In this document: positions 39,980 through 52,725 of the stretch, piece by piece
Position numbering within the stretch: the stretch's first letter is position 1
How the letters are laid out: every line of letters starts with the position of its first letter
NCBI RefSeq assembly: GCF_031877795.1
Contig: NC_133935.1
Location: 72,806,303-72,870,302 of the forward strand
Reading direction: 5' to 3'
Length of the DNA: 64,000 bases
From: Strix aluco
Lineage: Eukaryota > Chordata > Aves > Strigiformes > Strigidae
Translations under genes and position numbers: made by a program
Notes under the pieces: generated by a model
Seen by the model: the letters and a program-made list of their open reading frames with translations, nothing else
The model's database searches: none
What the model was told of the DNA's origin: nothing

Positions 39980-40256
39980 CTCTGCTCAGTGATGCCCAGT
40001 GACAGGATGAGCAGCAGTGCTAAACTGCTCAACTAAAATACAGGAAATGCCATTTAAGCACAAAATGAATTTACTGGGGGGGTGGTCAAACACTGCAATA
40101 GACTGCCCAGAAAGCCTTCAGTCCATGGAGATACTCAAAACCCAACTGGACATGGGCCTGAGCAACCTGCACTAAGTGACCCTGCACTGAGCAGGAGTTG
40201 GACTAGACAGTCTCCAGAAGTTCCTGCCAATCTCAGCTCTTCTGAGGTTCTGAGAT
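39980..40256 (+). mobile_element. Old CR1 3' fragment
   Basis: A diverged CR1 tail. It contains the GATGCCCAGTGACAGGATGA block, an equivalent of 'TGCCCAGA..GCCTTCAGTCCATGGAGATACTCAAAACC' and a decayed GTTGGACTAGACAG...CCTGCCAATCTCAGC ending. This is an older subfamily, the same type as the fragment in LRRK2 intron 3. Confidence 0.8.
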
Positions 40257-41130
40257 TAATTACTGTTGGATATTGACTTGGCAGTGAAATAACAACACTA
40301 AAGCCTGAAATAAGTATATAAAACAAAATGCTCCTTCAAAAAGCAGCAGCTTCCAGGTTCATTTTACATTCAGATAAAACAAGCTCAGTGAAAAAGCAGA
40401 AGTCACAATGCCTCATTGTCTGGTTAAATGTGTGGGAATTAGTTATCACAACTGGAAAAATATCAATACAATATCAGAGAAAGGTTGGTCAAAACATAGA
40501 ACCTTCATAACAATTTCCTTCTGCCTGCATCTAAGAAAGGTCAGGGTCAGGTTATGTGAACTTAAACAGAGGTAAAAGTAATAGTTCAACTGTCATAAGA
40601 GGTCAGGTCACAATATTCACAGTTCTGTTGAATAAAACATGCCAATATGAGCAACTGTCTTTAGTTTGCCCCATAGATTTCACAAAAACTATCAAATTTA
40701 GAATGAAGATTAGCAGAGGGGAGTCTACTTCCCCCCCACACCACCTCCCAGTCCTGTCTGGACAAAGCCAAAAGTAACACGTGCTGGTAGCCGCACACAC
40801 AGGTTCTGCTCTGTGTATTCCAAGATGACATGAAACAAGAGATGGAAATCTTGCCATTATAAGCTAGTTTCAGAAAGACAATATAACTGGGAATTTTGCC
40901 CAGCCACTAGTCAAAGTCATGTGCACTGTTGATTTTACTACCATTTATTCATGAGAAAAGCAAAACCACCTATGATTAAATATTCTATTAGCTATTCACA
41001 AGCTCTCTGTGTCATCTAACATCACCCCACTGACAGATATCTAGAGTCTCAGCACATTTCATTAAGACTTCCAGCTTCAACAAAGCAACAGCTTATCAAT
41101 GGTCTGCCACTGAACAGAAGGCAAAACATA
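40257..41130. other. Intergenic DNA, no gene recognised
   Basis: No recognisable gene or repeat; only short random-looking frames. Confidence 0.45.
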
Positions 41131-41555
41131 GCATCATAGGATAATTCATATTGGAAGGGATGTCTGTAAGTCTCCAGTCCAAGCTCCTGCTCCAGTCAGC
41201 TCTAAGGTTAGGCCAAGTTGGTCAGGGTTTTATCCAGTCAAGTTTTCAAAGCATCTAAAGACACAGACCTAACCACCTCTCCAGGCAACCTGATGTACTG
41301 CCTGACTTGTCTCATGGTGAAACAGTTCTTCTTTATATCCAGTCTGAACTTCTCATTCATTTTATGCCTGTTGTCCCTCATTCTCCCACCATGCACCACT
41401 AAAGAACCTGGCTCCATCACCTCAAAGGTATTGGCAGGCTGCTGTTAGGTCCCCCCACAGCTGTCTTCTCTGGGCTGAAGACATTCCTTCAGCTTCTCCT
41501 CCTTGGGCAGGTCCTTGACCATGTTGGTGACCCAATGCTGAAAACAGATTTCACT
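41131..41555 (-). mobile_element. CR1 3' fragment, minus strand
   Basis: Read on the minus strand it runs from a CAGCATTGGGTCACCAACATG block through FRLDIKKNCFTMRQVRQ-like and RLPGEVV-like segments to a decayed TCCTATGAT tail at the left end. Stops interrupt the frame. It is an older subfamily than the copy at 34.3 kb. Confidence 0.85.
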
Positions 41556-42192
41556 TACATGAACACACTCAGTAAGTTTCTACTATGTGTTCATAGACCT
41601 ACCCATAACACAAACTGAGAGAACTATTTTGTACAGTAAAAGTACAATAACCAAATAATAAGCAAACATCCCCATTTCTATTCCAGATGTAAAAGGCAGA
41701 AGAAAAATAGATGATGCAGGAACAGGCATATGCAATCAGCAGAAAATAAAGAATAGCTCGTTTAGCCACATTTGTAAGGAGCAGGAATCAAAATAAAAAT
41801 CAGATTAGTTGTATTATGCAGACAATAGCTTTTTGGCCTCATGTCCTTGTAAATTTTTTCTTCTGGACATCAAAATGGGACTTGCTTTTTGGCACTGCAT
41901 TTTGACATTTGGGACTCCAGTGTAATTCTTCCTTATTCCTAACTATAATCCCCAGAATATCTTTCTGATAGGGCATTTTGCCATGCTTCAACAAGTTTGT
42001 GTTGCTCACAAACAGTGTGTGATAGAAATTTTCTTTAGTATGAGCAAGCCACCAGCTGAAAATGAGATCCTGAAAACACTGACTGCTTTGGTTGGGTCTG
42101 CCAGTCTGCTATATACAATTTCAAGAGGAAAACCAAGATTAGTCTAGGAAAAACTCCTCATGAATGTTAAGTATAGTTAAGTGACCAAGAAA
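41556..42192. other. Intergenic DNA, no gene recognised
   Basis: No recognisable gene or element. Confidence 0.45.
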
Positions 42193-42251
42193 AGTTGGAC
42201 CAGATGATCCTTGAGGTCCCTTCCAACCTGGTATTCTATGATTCTATGATA
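42193..42251 (+). mobile_element. Very short CR1 3' tail
   Basis: About 59 bp of CR1 3' end only: AAGTTGGACCAGATGATCC, then TGAGGTCCCTTCCAACC and two ATTCTATG octamers. This is an extreme 5' truncation, as is common for CR1. Confidence 0.9.
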
Positions 42252-42663
42252 ATACTCAGTGGACACCTAGTGGTAATCTCCAGTAAAATTGAAAAAAAAA
42301 ATAAAAATAAATAGTGTTGCATTCTCAGTAGTGAAACCCAGCTATCAGTCTAAGAAAAATGTTGCAGACAGTTAAAGTTACTGTCTCTTCTCAGAAAGCA
42401 AAATGAAAGAAAACCAAAGTTCAAGGAAGAATAGAATTGGCTGTTGTAATGCTCAGCTTAGTAAAATGGAATTGCTCACTGGGAATAACACAGCACAGCT
42501 TCCAGAATGAATAAGAGCAGCTCATCATGGCAATCCTCTATAAAAGAAAAGGAAGTAAAAGACAGTATCACTGAGATTAAAATTTCTTGAGACTCCCACT
42601 TGCATAGGTACAGTCATAACCAAAAGTGCTAGATCAAATTCATATCATATATGAATCAGCTTC
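42252..42663. other. Intergenic DNA between CR1 copies
   Basis: No recognisable gene or element in about 400 bp. A short A-rich patch lies near 42292-42310. Confidence 0.45.
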
Positions 42664-44200
42664 AGAAAGGGACCAGATGGGTTACACCCAAGGATGCTGA
42701 AAGAGTTGACAGATGTGCTCGCCAAGCCGCTTTCCATGATTTACCTGAAGTCATGGCTAACTGGGGAGGTCCCATTGGACTGGAGGGTAGCAGATGTAAC
42801 ACCCATCTACAAGAGAGGCAGAAAGGAGGATCCAAGAAACTATAGACCTGTCAGTCTGACCTCAGTGCCAGGGAAGGTCATGGAGCAGGTCATCTCGAGT
42901 GCCATTAAAAGTCATATAATGGACAACCAGGGGATCAGGCCTAGTCAGCATGGGTTTATGAAAGGCAGGTCCTGCCTGACAAACCTGATCTCCTCCATAT
43001 CAAGATGACCCAACTATTGGACAAGGGAAAGGCTGTGGATATTGTCTACCTGGATTTTCGAAAAGCATTTGACACAGTTCCCCATAGAATTCTCATAGAA
43101 AAACTGGCTGCTCATGGCCTGGATGAATGAACGGTCTGATGGGTCAAGCACTGGCTGGATGGACAATCCCAGAGAGTGGTGGTCAATGGAGATAAATCCA
43201 GCTGGCGGCTGGTCACAAGTGGCGTTCCTCAGGGCTCAGTGTTGGGACCATTTCTGTTCAACATCTTTATTGATGATCTTGATAAGAACATAGAGTGTAT
43301 CATCAGTAAATTCGCAGATGACACCAAGTTAAGCGGGAGCGTCGATCTGCATGAAGATAGGAAGGCACTACAGAGAGACTTGGATAGATTGGATTGGTGG
43401 GCCAGCATTAACAGGATGAGCTTCAACAAGGCCAAGTGCCAGGTCCTGCACTTGGGCCACAACAACCCCATGCATCGCTACAGGCTTGGGGAGGTGTGGT
43501 TGGAGAGCTGTCTGGAAGAGAAGGATCTGGGGGTTCTAATTGACAAGCAGCTGAACATGAGCCAGCAGTGTGCCCAGGTGGCCAAGAAAGCCAACAGCAT
43601 CCTGGCTTGTATTAGGAATAGTGTGACCAGCAGAAGTAGGGAGGATTATAGTCCCCCTGTACTCTGCACTGGTGAAGCCACACCTTGAGTATTGTGTCCA
43701 GTTTTGGGCACCTCAATAGGAGAGAGATATTGAGGTGCTGGAGCGAGTGCAGAGGAAGGCCACAAAGCCAGTGAAGGGATTGGAGAATAAATCCTATGAG
43801 GAGCGATTGAAGGAGCTGGGACTGTTCAGTTTGACGAAGAGAAGGCTGAGGGGAGACCTCATCACTCTCTACAACTACCTGAAAGGACATTGCAGAGAGG
43901 TTGGTGCTGGTCTCTTCTCACAGGTAATTAGTGACAGAACAAGAGGGAATGGCTTTAAACTGCAACAGGGGAGGTTTAGACTGGACATTAGGAAAAAAAT
44001 TTTCACAGAAAGAGTGGTCAGACAGTGGAATAGGCTGTCCAGGGAGGTGGAGGAGTCACCATCCCTGGATGTGTTTAAGGGTCATTTAGATGAGATGTTG
44101 GGGGATATGGTGTAGGGGAGAACTTTGTAGAGTAGCGCTGATGGTTGGACTCGATGATCCCAAGGGTCTTTTCCAACCTGAATGATTCTGTGATTCTATA
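42664..44200 (+). mobile_element. CR1 LINE, near-complete RT, frame-broken
   Basis: A 1.5 kb CR1 copy starting at almost the same point in the RT as the 10.7 kb copy (GPDG...PRMLKELTDVLAKPLS). Three frames carry it: 42694-43008 (N-terminal RT, ends after [11 protein letters not shown]), 43176-43688 ([20 protein letters not shown], catalytic FADD intact at 43311-43322, [16 protein letters not shown] present) and 43735-44115 (C-terminal domain to the normal stop). Frameshifts and stops near 43010, 43125-43140 and 43670-43730 separate them. The 3' end has octamers near 44200. It is more diverged than the 1.9, 10.7 and 56.3 kb copies. Confidence 0.95.
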
Positions 44201-47081
44201 GCCAGGTCATTGAAGATTTCCAAATAAGCATACAGGTTAGTTCATGCAGACAGTTCAGTCAGCACTACCTCTCCTCTCCCAAAGAAGAATACGATAGGAA
44301 AACATGGGAACTATTACCACCATCTGTTCCCTCTAGGTCTGATGGCAAAAGACCAAGATCATACACAACTCTCCTGAAAATGCTAAGTCAAGGTAAAACA
44401 GTGTTAAGGTCAATTCTATGAATTTGTAGTATTATTAGGCTAGTATTTATGAATATGCTGAGCAGATCATGTTACTCCTGTCAGATCCTACATCTGAGGG
44501 CAGTAAGAAGGCACAGTTCAGAACAGAAATCAGTCCATCCCATGATCTGCACTCCCTCATCCCACAGCCCATATACTGCCTTGCTATCACCCCATGCTCT
44601 TACGTGCAGGCAGCACTGATGAACTTTCTGCATGTTTTCTGAATTCCTATCCCAATCAACTACTACATGGACTTAAAATTCAATTAAAGTAGACTCAAAT
44701 CTATCATTACATTCACTTAGTAAGTTTCTGTATGGTTCAATGCATCCTTCATTCATGCATAACATTACACTAATTCAGAGAAAGCATAACAATATTCATT
44801 ATACATTGGATGATGGGGCTGTGGAAATTGTTATATCAAGTCAGATGACTGGCTGATCTGAAGTTATAGCCTGTGGTCAACCAGAAGTGCTTCAGAGAAA
44901 AGAGCAAAAAGCCTTGACTGAGACTTAGGAAAAACTGACTTTATTCCACAAAGCGCAAATCTTTAGACTCCCAAAGAAGCTTAACCACTTTAGCTGTGGC
45001 AATTCTGAGGAATATCCTGTGCTTGCTTAACCACTTTAGCTGTGGGAATTCTGAGGAATATCCTGTGCTTCTTTAGCTCTGCTACACATTTGTACTGTAA
45101 GACAGTGAGCCCTACAGTCCCACTAGGATATTGTGATATTAGGATATTATTTCCTTTTCATTCACTTCACATATCTTGCTTTTCAGTGTAGGGTTAGAGT
45201 AATGGCTGTGCTTAAGCAAATGAAAATAGGTCACACAGAGAAATAAGCAAGTGTCCTGCAGGAGCTGTTGTATGGCAACAGCACAGGCCAAAGTGTTGGA
45301 AAAAGTGACTGGAGCTCAGAGAAAGAATCAGAGCACTTTTGAGCCACTGTGTGGGTAGGTACTGAGCTACACAAACTTACGCAAAGAAAATAATTATTCA
45401 ATGTTCACAATCAGGTAACAGTAAATACTATTACACTCTGGAAGAACACATACACTTTTGTTTAGTAGATTCAAGATCGATTGCCAAAGTCTTTGTATAT
45501 CTTCATCTTTGCTAGCACTTGTGGAGGTTTTTCGCTCTACACTTTGACCCCTCTGTCACAAGACTCTGCCCAAAAGCATGAGCCCAATAAACATACCACC
45601 ATAGTAAGAAACTTCCTTGCTGCTTTGCTAAGGCAGATGCTTTGTTACTATTTATGGCACTGCGACCACCAATGCCTAAGCCACACCCCAGACCGCACTG
45701 ACTCACTCACTCATCTGTGAATGAAATGCACAGACAATTCTGGCCACCATTTTAGCTTCAAATTAGATGTTTACATTATCATTCAGGCATCAGACTGCCC
45801 TTAGGAAATACACTGTCCTCTTCAGGGGAGCTCATCTCCAATTCCTTGGGTATCTCTACCAGGTCACTGCAAGGTGCACACCAGTTCCCCAGAGTGCCTG
45901 CCTGGGACACATTTATCAGCCCCCCTGTCAAAAGAAGCAGCTCTGAGGATGAGATGATGCACACAGGTCACAGTCCCTACAAGCACTTTGCATGCAACTA
46001 CATCAGTGGTGCAGCCACACTACAGCTTGCTCCAGTCCTCCAAAGGGATCATGACTGCCTGAAGTCTCACCACACCTTCCTAACACACTGCAGCCAGACA
46101 TCACACATCTGCCCACACAACTCCAAAACATTAGTGACAAAACCCAGATCAAACAGCAACCAGAAATCACCTGCAGGAACCATAACCTCATGTCCTCTGT
46201 GTAGCCAATGACCCATGTAGACATCTGCAGATTCATGACTGATGCACAAATTAGAATATTCTTGAAGGTGATTTCAATGTGGCTGTCCAAAACCAGATAA
46301 TTTTTTCTCTGGGAAAAAGTTGAACTAATTAAGGACATTAGCATTTCCTGAGCAACAAGTCAGACTGAAACCTTGTCATTTGCATACACCCTAATAAAAC
46401 TATTTAAATAAGACAACCAAATCTTAGCTTTTTTTTAAACATTCTGTACAAAATTCAGGTCACACCAAAGGGTAAGTGCTAAGAGTAACAAAAACCACTG
46501 GGATAATTGCTTGAAGCTAGTAAGCCTCATACCAACTATACCACACAAACTGTAACACAATACTAAAGCATCAAGTGGCAAAGCACTTCAAATACAGGTG
46601 TCCTTAGCTGTAAAGTATCAGAGTGCACTGAACATATTTATTCGAGAAAAAGAAAGGTTTAGATCAGACTTTTTAAAAGTCTATACTTAAGTGTGATTTT
46701 ACACTCAAATAAAAGCTGGCTTTGCTAGTCTTTGTCCAGAGTTCACCTGCTGTATTTGTGGTACCACTTCCACAAGCTTTATACATCAGCCTGATGGGGG
46801 GAAATGTACTATTATATTCCACATCAGACAGACAATTCCCATTTTAGGGAAATGGTTCTATGGCCTTAGTGATGCAATTTTCTTTTAGTCTGCTTTGGAT
46901 GTTATGTCTTCCCAATACACCCTCTACTGACCCTCCCATTTACAGTTTCTGCAAGATATCTCTCAAAATCATTCAATTATTAACACAATCTTTCAAGACC
47001 TAGGATACACAGCTGCTATCATTGCTTCTGCTGACACCTGTGAAATAAGATCCAGGAAATCACAAGGTCTTTGAGCAGTTG
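44201..47081. other. Intergenic DNA, no gene recognised
   Basis: No gene or interspersed repeat is recognised. It contains a 46 bp tandem duplication (44979-45070, listed separately). Frames of 113-121 codons at 45846-46344 overlap on opposite strands and look fortuitous. Confidence 0.45.
44979..45070 (+). repeat. 46 bp tandem duplication
   Basis: Two head-to-tail copies of a 46 bp unit beginning GCTTAACCACTTTAGCTGTG at 44979 and 45025. They differ at one clear position (GGCAATT versus GGGAATT), which suggests a recent duplication. Confidence 0.95.
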
Positions 47082-47715
47082 TGTCACCAAAACAGGATAA
47101 AAGAACTTATCGACACCAATGTGATGTAGATAAGCAGACACTCCTTTATTAACGGCCAGATGCGTAGGGGAATCATCTCACCAACAACGCATACCTAACT
47201 CGTGTAGCATGCTGATTATATAGGATACAGTAATACATATTAATCAAGTTCTCATGCATAAACATGATAATTCCTGTAACTCATTTTCTTATTCCCACCT
47301 CTTTCCGGTCACATGCACTTGAGTCCTGAAATGAGTCGTGGGGCTGCTTTTGCGACCACCACAGACTACTAACCTAAAAGAGAGACCCTCCAATGCCTTA
47401 ACTCAAGGACTTTGGCCCACACTGTGATTTTAACATGCTTCGAGGCCCTTTCACAATGTAACTTTTAGAACACCTGGTCTACAGGGCAATAAATCGTTCT
47501 TACCAAACAGTCTAACAATGGTACTTCATCTAGCAGCATAACTGGTTGGATGGTTACTTTAAACTAAATACAGTATATCTATGACTACTCAAAACATTAC
47601 ACCACTCTCTTTTATAAAAACTGATATTCCTGTGAAATTCCATTTAATTGATTAGTCCTAATCATTCCTTATCAAAATCACCAACTCAATAACAAATCAG
47701 TAACAATCAGTAACA
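47082..47715 (-). mobile_element. Solo endogenous retrovirus LTR, minus strand
   Basis: Read on the minus strand, the element starts TGTTACTGATTG (right end, 47715) and ends TGGTGACA (left end, 47082). It therefore has TG...CA termini with a short inverted repeat of the TGTYAC type. It contains a TATATAATC promoter box (47214-47222), a poly(A) signal AATAAA (plus-strand TTTATT at 47155-47160) about 55 bp further on, and a short U5. The flanking bases are GTTG on both sides (47078-47081 and 47716-47719), a possible 4 bp target-site duplication. No gag, pol or env sequence adjoins it, so it is a solo LTR. I do not assign a family name; a 4 bp duplication would suit a gammaretrovirus-like element. 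Confidence 0.7.
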
Positions 47716-49446
47716 GTTGCAGTGAAGTATATTGACTAGTCAGGCTAGAATGAAAACCAATACACAGTGTACAGGGTACATGATGCTCTGCCCACACAGG
47801 CCCACAGCTTCTGGGAAGCTACATGAGAAAATTAGGGAGTTGCAACCACCACCACACACATGATGGCAGAAAGTTGTACTTCTTGGTACTCCCATTCCTC
47901 ACAGTCCTCTCTAGAGAGTGAAGAAAGCTAGTAACAAGGAGAGAGGCCAAACCAAACGCATAAAAAGGATGGCTAAAACCAGCTACTTTACATGTGTATA
48001 CGGTGCCACTGTTTGACAGGGGACAGAAATGCTTCACTGCTAAATGTTACAGGCTGCACTAGCTGAGGAGGAAGTGCAGGAGCACACACAGGTAAGACCT
48101 AGCACTGCATGCAGGTTGAAGTCATGGCCAAAGAACAGGACCAGGGGAACATAGGACAGGCCCTGAAGAGGGATAAGACTTATCAGAAGTAGGCTGACAC
48201 TTCTTGAGCTTGACTTAGTGGCTGAGCACTCAGGGCCAAATCTTTCTCATCACACAAACACATAGAATGAGGAAGAAACAGAAACCAGAGTAGTACTTCC
48301 CCATGTTATACATGTAACATCTTAGACTTAAGCAGTCCAGGAGTATGGCCCCAACACAAACAGTTACAGTTTGGTCCGTGACAACCCATTTTACAAGAAA
48401 AATGAAATTCAAGCTCACATGCAAAAAAACTCTACCAATCTAGTGTTCCATGACTGTTTCATTTCTGGCTTCATCTACAAAAAGAATAGGGAAATGACTA
48501 CTTGCTTCTTACAGGAAATTACCCATCCCACAAAAAAAAAAAAAAAAAAAAAAAAGAGAGACAACAAGTATTTCTTGGTTTCTTCTGTTATATTTAGAAG
48601 GATTTGCATCTGCAGTGGTTAAGCTCTTTTCAACAACTGGCCAGCTGCACCTCAGGCATCCTCTTGCATGGCCCCACTTCAAATTAACCTTTCAGCCACT
48701 TCCATGCATTGCCACAGAGAGCACAGCATTGCCTACCTAACAAATGCCTGGATTCCACATGAACAAACTCTCATAGATGCACTACCAGTGTGACTACTCC
48801 CATCCCATCCCTAAAGAGTCACAGACTCCCAGAGCAAGAGGCAGTCAGCACAAAAAGGTGGAGGAGGTCACCAACTACAACAAAAGCTGTGGTGAGTCCA
48901 AGTAGAAAGAATGGGGTTCAAACCCACTGGTTGGGAAATGCAGTCACACAGCTGAGACAGATTTGCTGAGCATGGCTGTGGTATAAGCATGGCTGTCCCC
49001 AAGAACTTGGCCTTACAGCCTTGTCAGCTTCCAGGAGAGACTTAGCCTGGCAACTCCAGAAGCTATAACAGGGCAGAGGCCAGCAGAATTTGTCCTGCTG
49101 CACATTGAGTCAAACCTGCAGGACACCTACCAGCTTCAGAAAGCCCCAACTCACCAATGATCCTTTGGCCCAGCTAGCCAAGCTCCTCAGGCTGGTGTAA
49201 GAGTGACCAAATGTGTACATACATCCCTGACTGTGTTCCCCCTGAATGCTGTATCTTTTTCCCTTCTACATCAATCAGCTCAACTGATCAATAATGCTCA
49301 ACTGACATAGATTTTTCCTGACTGGTTACTGCTTTGGGTAAGAATGCCATTAAAATCAGAGAGGCTACATAACTGCAGCTGACCACTCAAAAAATTGGAA
49401 AGTACATCTATTCATAATTCAACATGCCAAAAACCAGCATAACCCA
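47716..49446. other. Intergenic DNA, no gene recognised
   Basis: No recognisable gene. It contains an A24 homopolymer (48532-48555). The segment at about 48620-49200 is more GC-rich but has no long frame. Confidence 0.45.
48532..48555 (+). repeat. Homopolymer A24
   Basis: Uninterrupted run of 24 A followed by GAGAGA. No retroposed body is recognised upstream. Confidence 0.95.
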
Positions 49447-50462
49447 TGTTGTGTTTGTGTGTGCGGCAGGGGTTTTGGTAGCATGGGAGAGGGCTACAGC
49501 AGCGGCCTCTGAGAAGTTTCTTGAAGCTCTCCCAGCTCCAAGTCAAACCCGCCTCTGGCCAAGGCCGGGTCAATTAGTAATGGTGGCCATGCCTCTGTGA
49601 TAACGTATTTAAGAAGGGGAACCTGGGAGGAGGAGGAGTTGGGAGTTGTGAGGTCAGTTGAAGAAAGGAGGAGAAGGAACAGGGGAGAGGAGGTGCACGG
49701 GAGCAGAGACTCCCCTGCAGCCCGTGGTGAGAGGGCAGGCTGTGCCCCTGCAGCCCATGGAGGTCCACGGTGGATCAGATGCTGACCTGCAGCCTGTGGA
49801 GGACCCCACGCCAGAGCAGGTAGGTGCACCTGAAGAAGGTCAGGACTCTGAGGGAAGCCTGCACTGGAGCAGTTCATCACTGGGAAGACTGCAACGCACA
49901 GGAAGGACCCACGCTGGAGCAGTTCTTGAAGAACTACAGCCTGTGGGAAGGACTCATGTCAGAGGAAGTTCATGAAGGACTGTGTCCCATGAGAGAGACC
50001 CCACATTGGAGCAGGAGAGGAGCGCAAGGACTCCTCCCCCTGTGGAAGTAGTAGCAGCAGAGAGAACAAGTGATGAATGGACAGCAACCCCCATCCTCTG
50101 CCCCACTGCATCACTGGAAGGGAAGAGGTACAGAAAATCAGGAGCAAACCTGAGACTGGGAAAAAGGGAAGGGTGAGGGGAAGGTGGGTCCTTTTTTTTT
50201 TTTTTTTTTAAGGATGTGGTTGTATTTCTGAGTGTCCTACTCTGTTAAATTAAGTGGTGTTGGTGTTCAAATTAAATTGTTCCTTTTCTTCCCCAAATAA
50301 ATCAGTCTTTTGCCCATGACCATAATGGGTGAGTCACCCCTCCCCATCTTTGTCTTGATTCCTAAACCATTTGCTGTATCTTCCCTCCTCATCCCTGAGG
50401 GGGAAGGAGTGAGTGAGCGGCTGCATGGTGCTCAGTTTCCCTCGGGGCTTAAACCACAACCA
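49447..50462 (+). mobile_element. Avian ERV LTR (probably ERVL-type), plus strand
   Basis: About 1 kb that I recognise as a common avian LTR type. It begins TGTTGTGTTTGTGTG..GGCAGGGGTTTTGGTAGC, with a TATTTAA promoter box at 49606-49612 (GTATTTAAGAAGG). The middle contains repeated GCAGCCC(G/A)TGG...CCCACGCTGGAGCAG modules. A T18 run (50192-50209) and an AATAAA poly(A) signal (50296-50301) follow, and the end is near CTTAAACCACAACC. The imperfect modules create spurious open frames of up to 128 codons on both strands. No retroviral coding sequence is attached, and I see no clear target-site duplication. It is related to, and opposite in orientation to, the LTR at 52726-53911. The ERVL assignment is from memory of the repeat type. 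Confidence 0.8.
50192..50209 (+). repeat. Homopolymer T18 inside LTR
   Basis: Run of 18 T within the plus-strand LTR, upstream of its poly(A) signal. Confidence 0.9.
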
Positions 50463-52725
50463 CTCCCCTGTGGGTAGTGTTCATCAATTTGGTGAAGCTA
50501 TCAACTCTGTTTTTCATCCTTTGAGTTCTTAGACAAAAGAGGCTAGTTGACAAGTAATTGAACTAATCCTGCATGCAGACAAAACTGTTACTCCTTTCCT
50601 GGAATACTATTAAGACTGGAGTTTCAATGAAGAAAATCCAACATCACCAGAGACTCATTACTCTGCCAGTTAGAGGCCATCACCAGTGGATTCCACCATG
50701 GACAAAACAGATCCACCACCCTAGCCTTTGCTGGCAGACTGGTCATGAGAAGAGACTCATGGGAACAGATATGAAGAACACCTCTCAGAAATTTCCTGTG
50801 AAAACACTGGTTCACAAACCCAGAGGGAGAAGTGTCATGAAGTCTTCCATCAAATCCAGCCATAATGCCTACACAATCAATAACTGCAGTCCTTGGATGG
50901 TGTCCACCATTCTCAGTATGAGCATCCTGGCAACTTCCAAAAAGTATATCTAACTAAAAATTGATCTATGAGTAGCAACTGCTAAACCAGAACTACTGAC
51001 AAAACTGGAGTCTCAGCTTCCTAATACCAGAAAAGCTCTGTTAAAACCTCTCCAAAAGCTCACAGTTTTATATATCTTCACAATCCCAAGCCTTGCATAA
51101 CTAGCAGATGGAAGGTCCATACCTTCAAAGTCTGACTATTAACACCAAAAGTGCTGTTAAAGGGTGGTTATATTTCCAGCCTTTACAGAAAACAGCTTAC
51201 TTTACAGCAAAGGGCTGCAATTTAGAAGTTACCCACCTCATAAGGTCACTGTGAATCTACAAGTACACAGATTATACAAAATTTCACACAGGATACCACC
51301 ATCCTGAGAAACAGCTGAAGAGGGATGCAAAGAAATAGACTGGCGGATTACAATTAGTCATTGGAGTTGTTGACGAAACAAACACTACTAAAACAACCCT
51401 AAAAGTGCTAGCTACCATAGGCATTAATGGGATCAAGAGAACAACATAACAGAAGGCCTCCAGCTGAACTATATTTTCAAATTTCAAGAAGGAGAAGTTT
51501 AAGAGATGGACCAGTTTAAAAGCTAGGGCTGTGGAGTAAAGCACTGTGAGAAGACTCTAGCAGCAACAACTGGCTAAAGAAGCATCAATGTCTGTCAGAG
51601 ATGTCTGCTAACAGTTATTCAGCTTAGGGCAAATAGTTACTCAAAGTATTTCTAGGGAGAGGAAGATACAACATTAAGAACTGCAGACACTGCCCAGACA
51701 AGAGAGACATAGGCACGTGTTGTGGGGACACACTCTTTTCAAGCCATGTGCATAAAACACCACAACACCAAAACACCACAACAAGCTGATAGAGGGCAGA
51801 AGAAGTGGAAGAAACACACTGAGCCACAACAGAGAGAAAGAGAAAAAATTGATCAAATCAGTTAAAGATGAGGTGGCCTTTTGCTGTGGTCTTCATGGTT
51901 AGGCAGGACAAGCCATCCACACTGATGCAGTATTAGAAAGAATGCAGAAATATCAGAACCTTCCAGAACAGAAAAATACTGAAGAGGTGCTCCAGAGGTA
52001 AAGTCCTTTGTCACTTTTCCAATGCTCTGATAAGAAAGTAAAGTGTAGTTGTCTGGATGGCTATCAGAGCTCAACCTCTCTGCCAGTCATCAAGAAAAGA
52101 CCACTCAGTCTACAACCCTAATCCCTTCTACAGTTATTATTGCTATCTTCACCAGATTCTCCTAGGAAAATCTAGGAAAACTGTACAATGTAGATACTCA
52201 CTGGGACCATCTTGTTCTTTCTATTCTCTTCTGGTCTAACTAATTAACACAGTGCAGACGACTTTTGGGAATTTCTCCCAGACTCAAGGAGACTTAAAAG
52301 TTGGCATGCCCTCCAACCAGTCCCCCAGGAAACTACCACCTGCAAAGGAATGAAGTTTGGGAGCCATGTTGCAAGTTTTGAGCTTGAGATGCCTGGATCT
52401 CAAGAAGCTGGTTCCTTTATTTATTCAGCCACCTCAAACACTAGCATAGTTTTTTGTTCTTTACCAACACAAGTGGAAAGAGGAGGAAACATTAACCCAG
52501 GCCCCAGGCTGTCTATCTCAGGAATCTACAATTGCTACAGATTATTTACTCAAGGAGCTTCAAGTGTTCCTGGACAGTGTGTCAGCTGTACACAACAGGA
52601 TGGAACAGGCAGGAAGACTGCAACTATCCAACATTTACTATAAGGGTGGGTAGAAAGATACACACTGAAGATTTCAGACATTTGTAGTTTCAGGCAAGAC
52701 TAATGTGGTGGGTGCCAAAAAGGGC
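50463..52725. other. DNA between two opposed LTRs, no gene recognised
   Basis: About 2.3 kb. I see no gag, pro, pol or env motifs on either strand; the longest frames (126 codons at 50573-50953; 97 codons at 52350-52643) show no retroviral similarity. It is therefore host DNA between two separate insertions, not a provirus interior. Confidence 0.5.

Noticed and set aside
49494..50176. Cluster of 60-128 codon frames on both strands
   Set aside because: Same cause: GC-rich modular DNA inside the plus-strand LTR.
50463..52725. Provirus interior between the two LTRs at 49.4 and 53.9 kb
   Set aside because: The LTRs are in opposite orientation, differ in their ends, and no retroviral protein motif lies between them.
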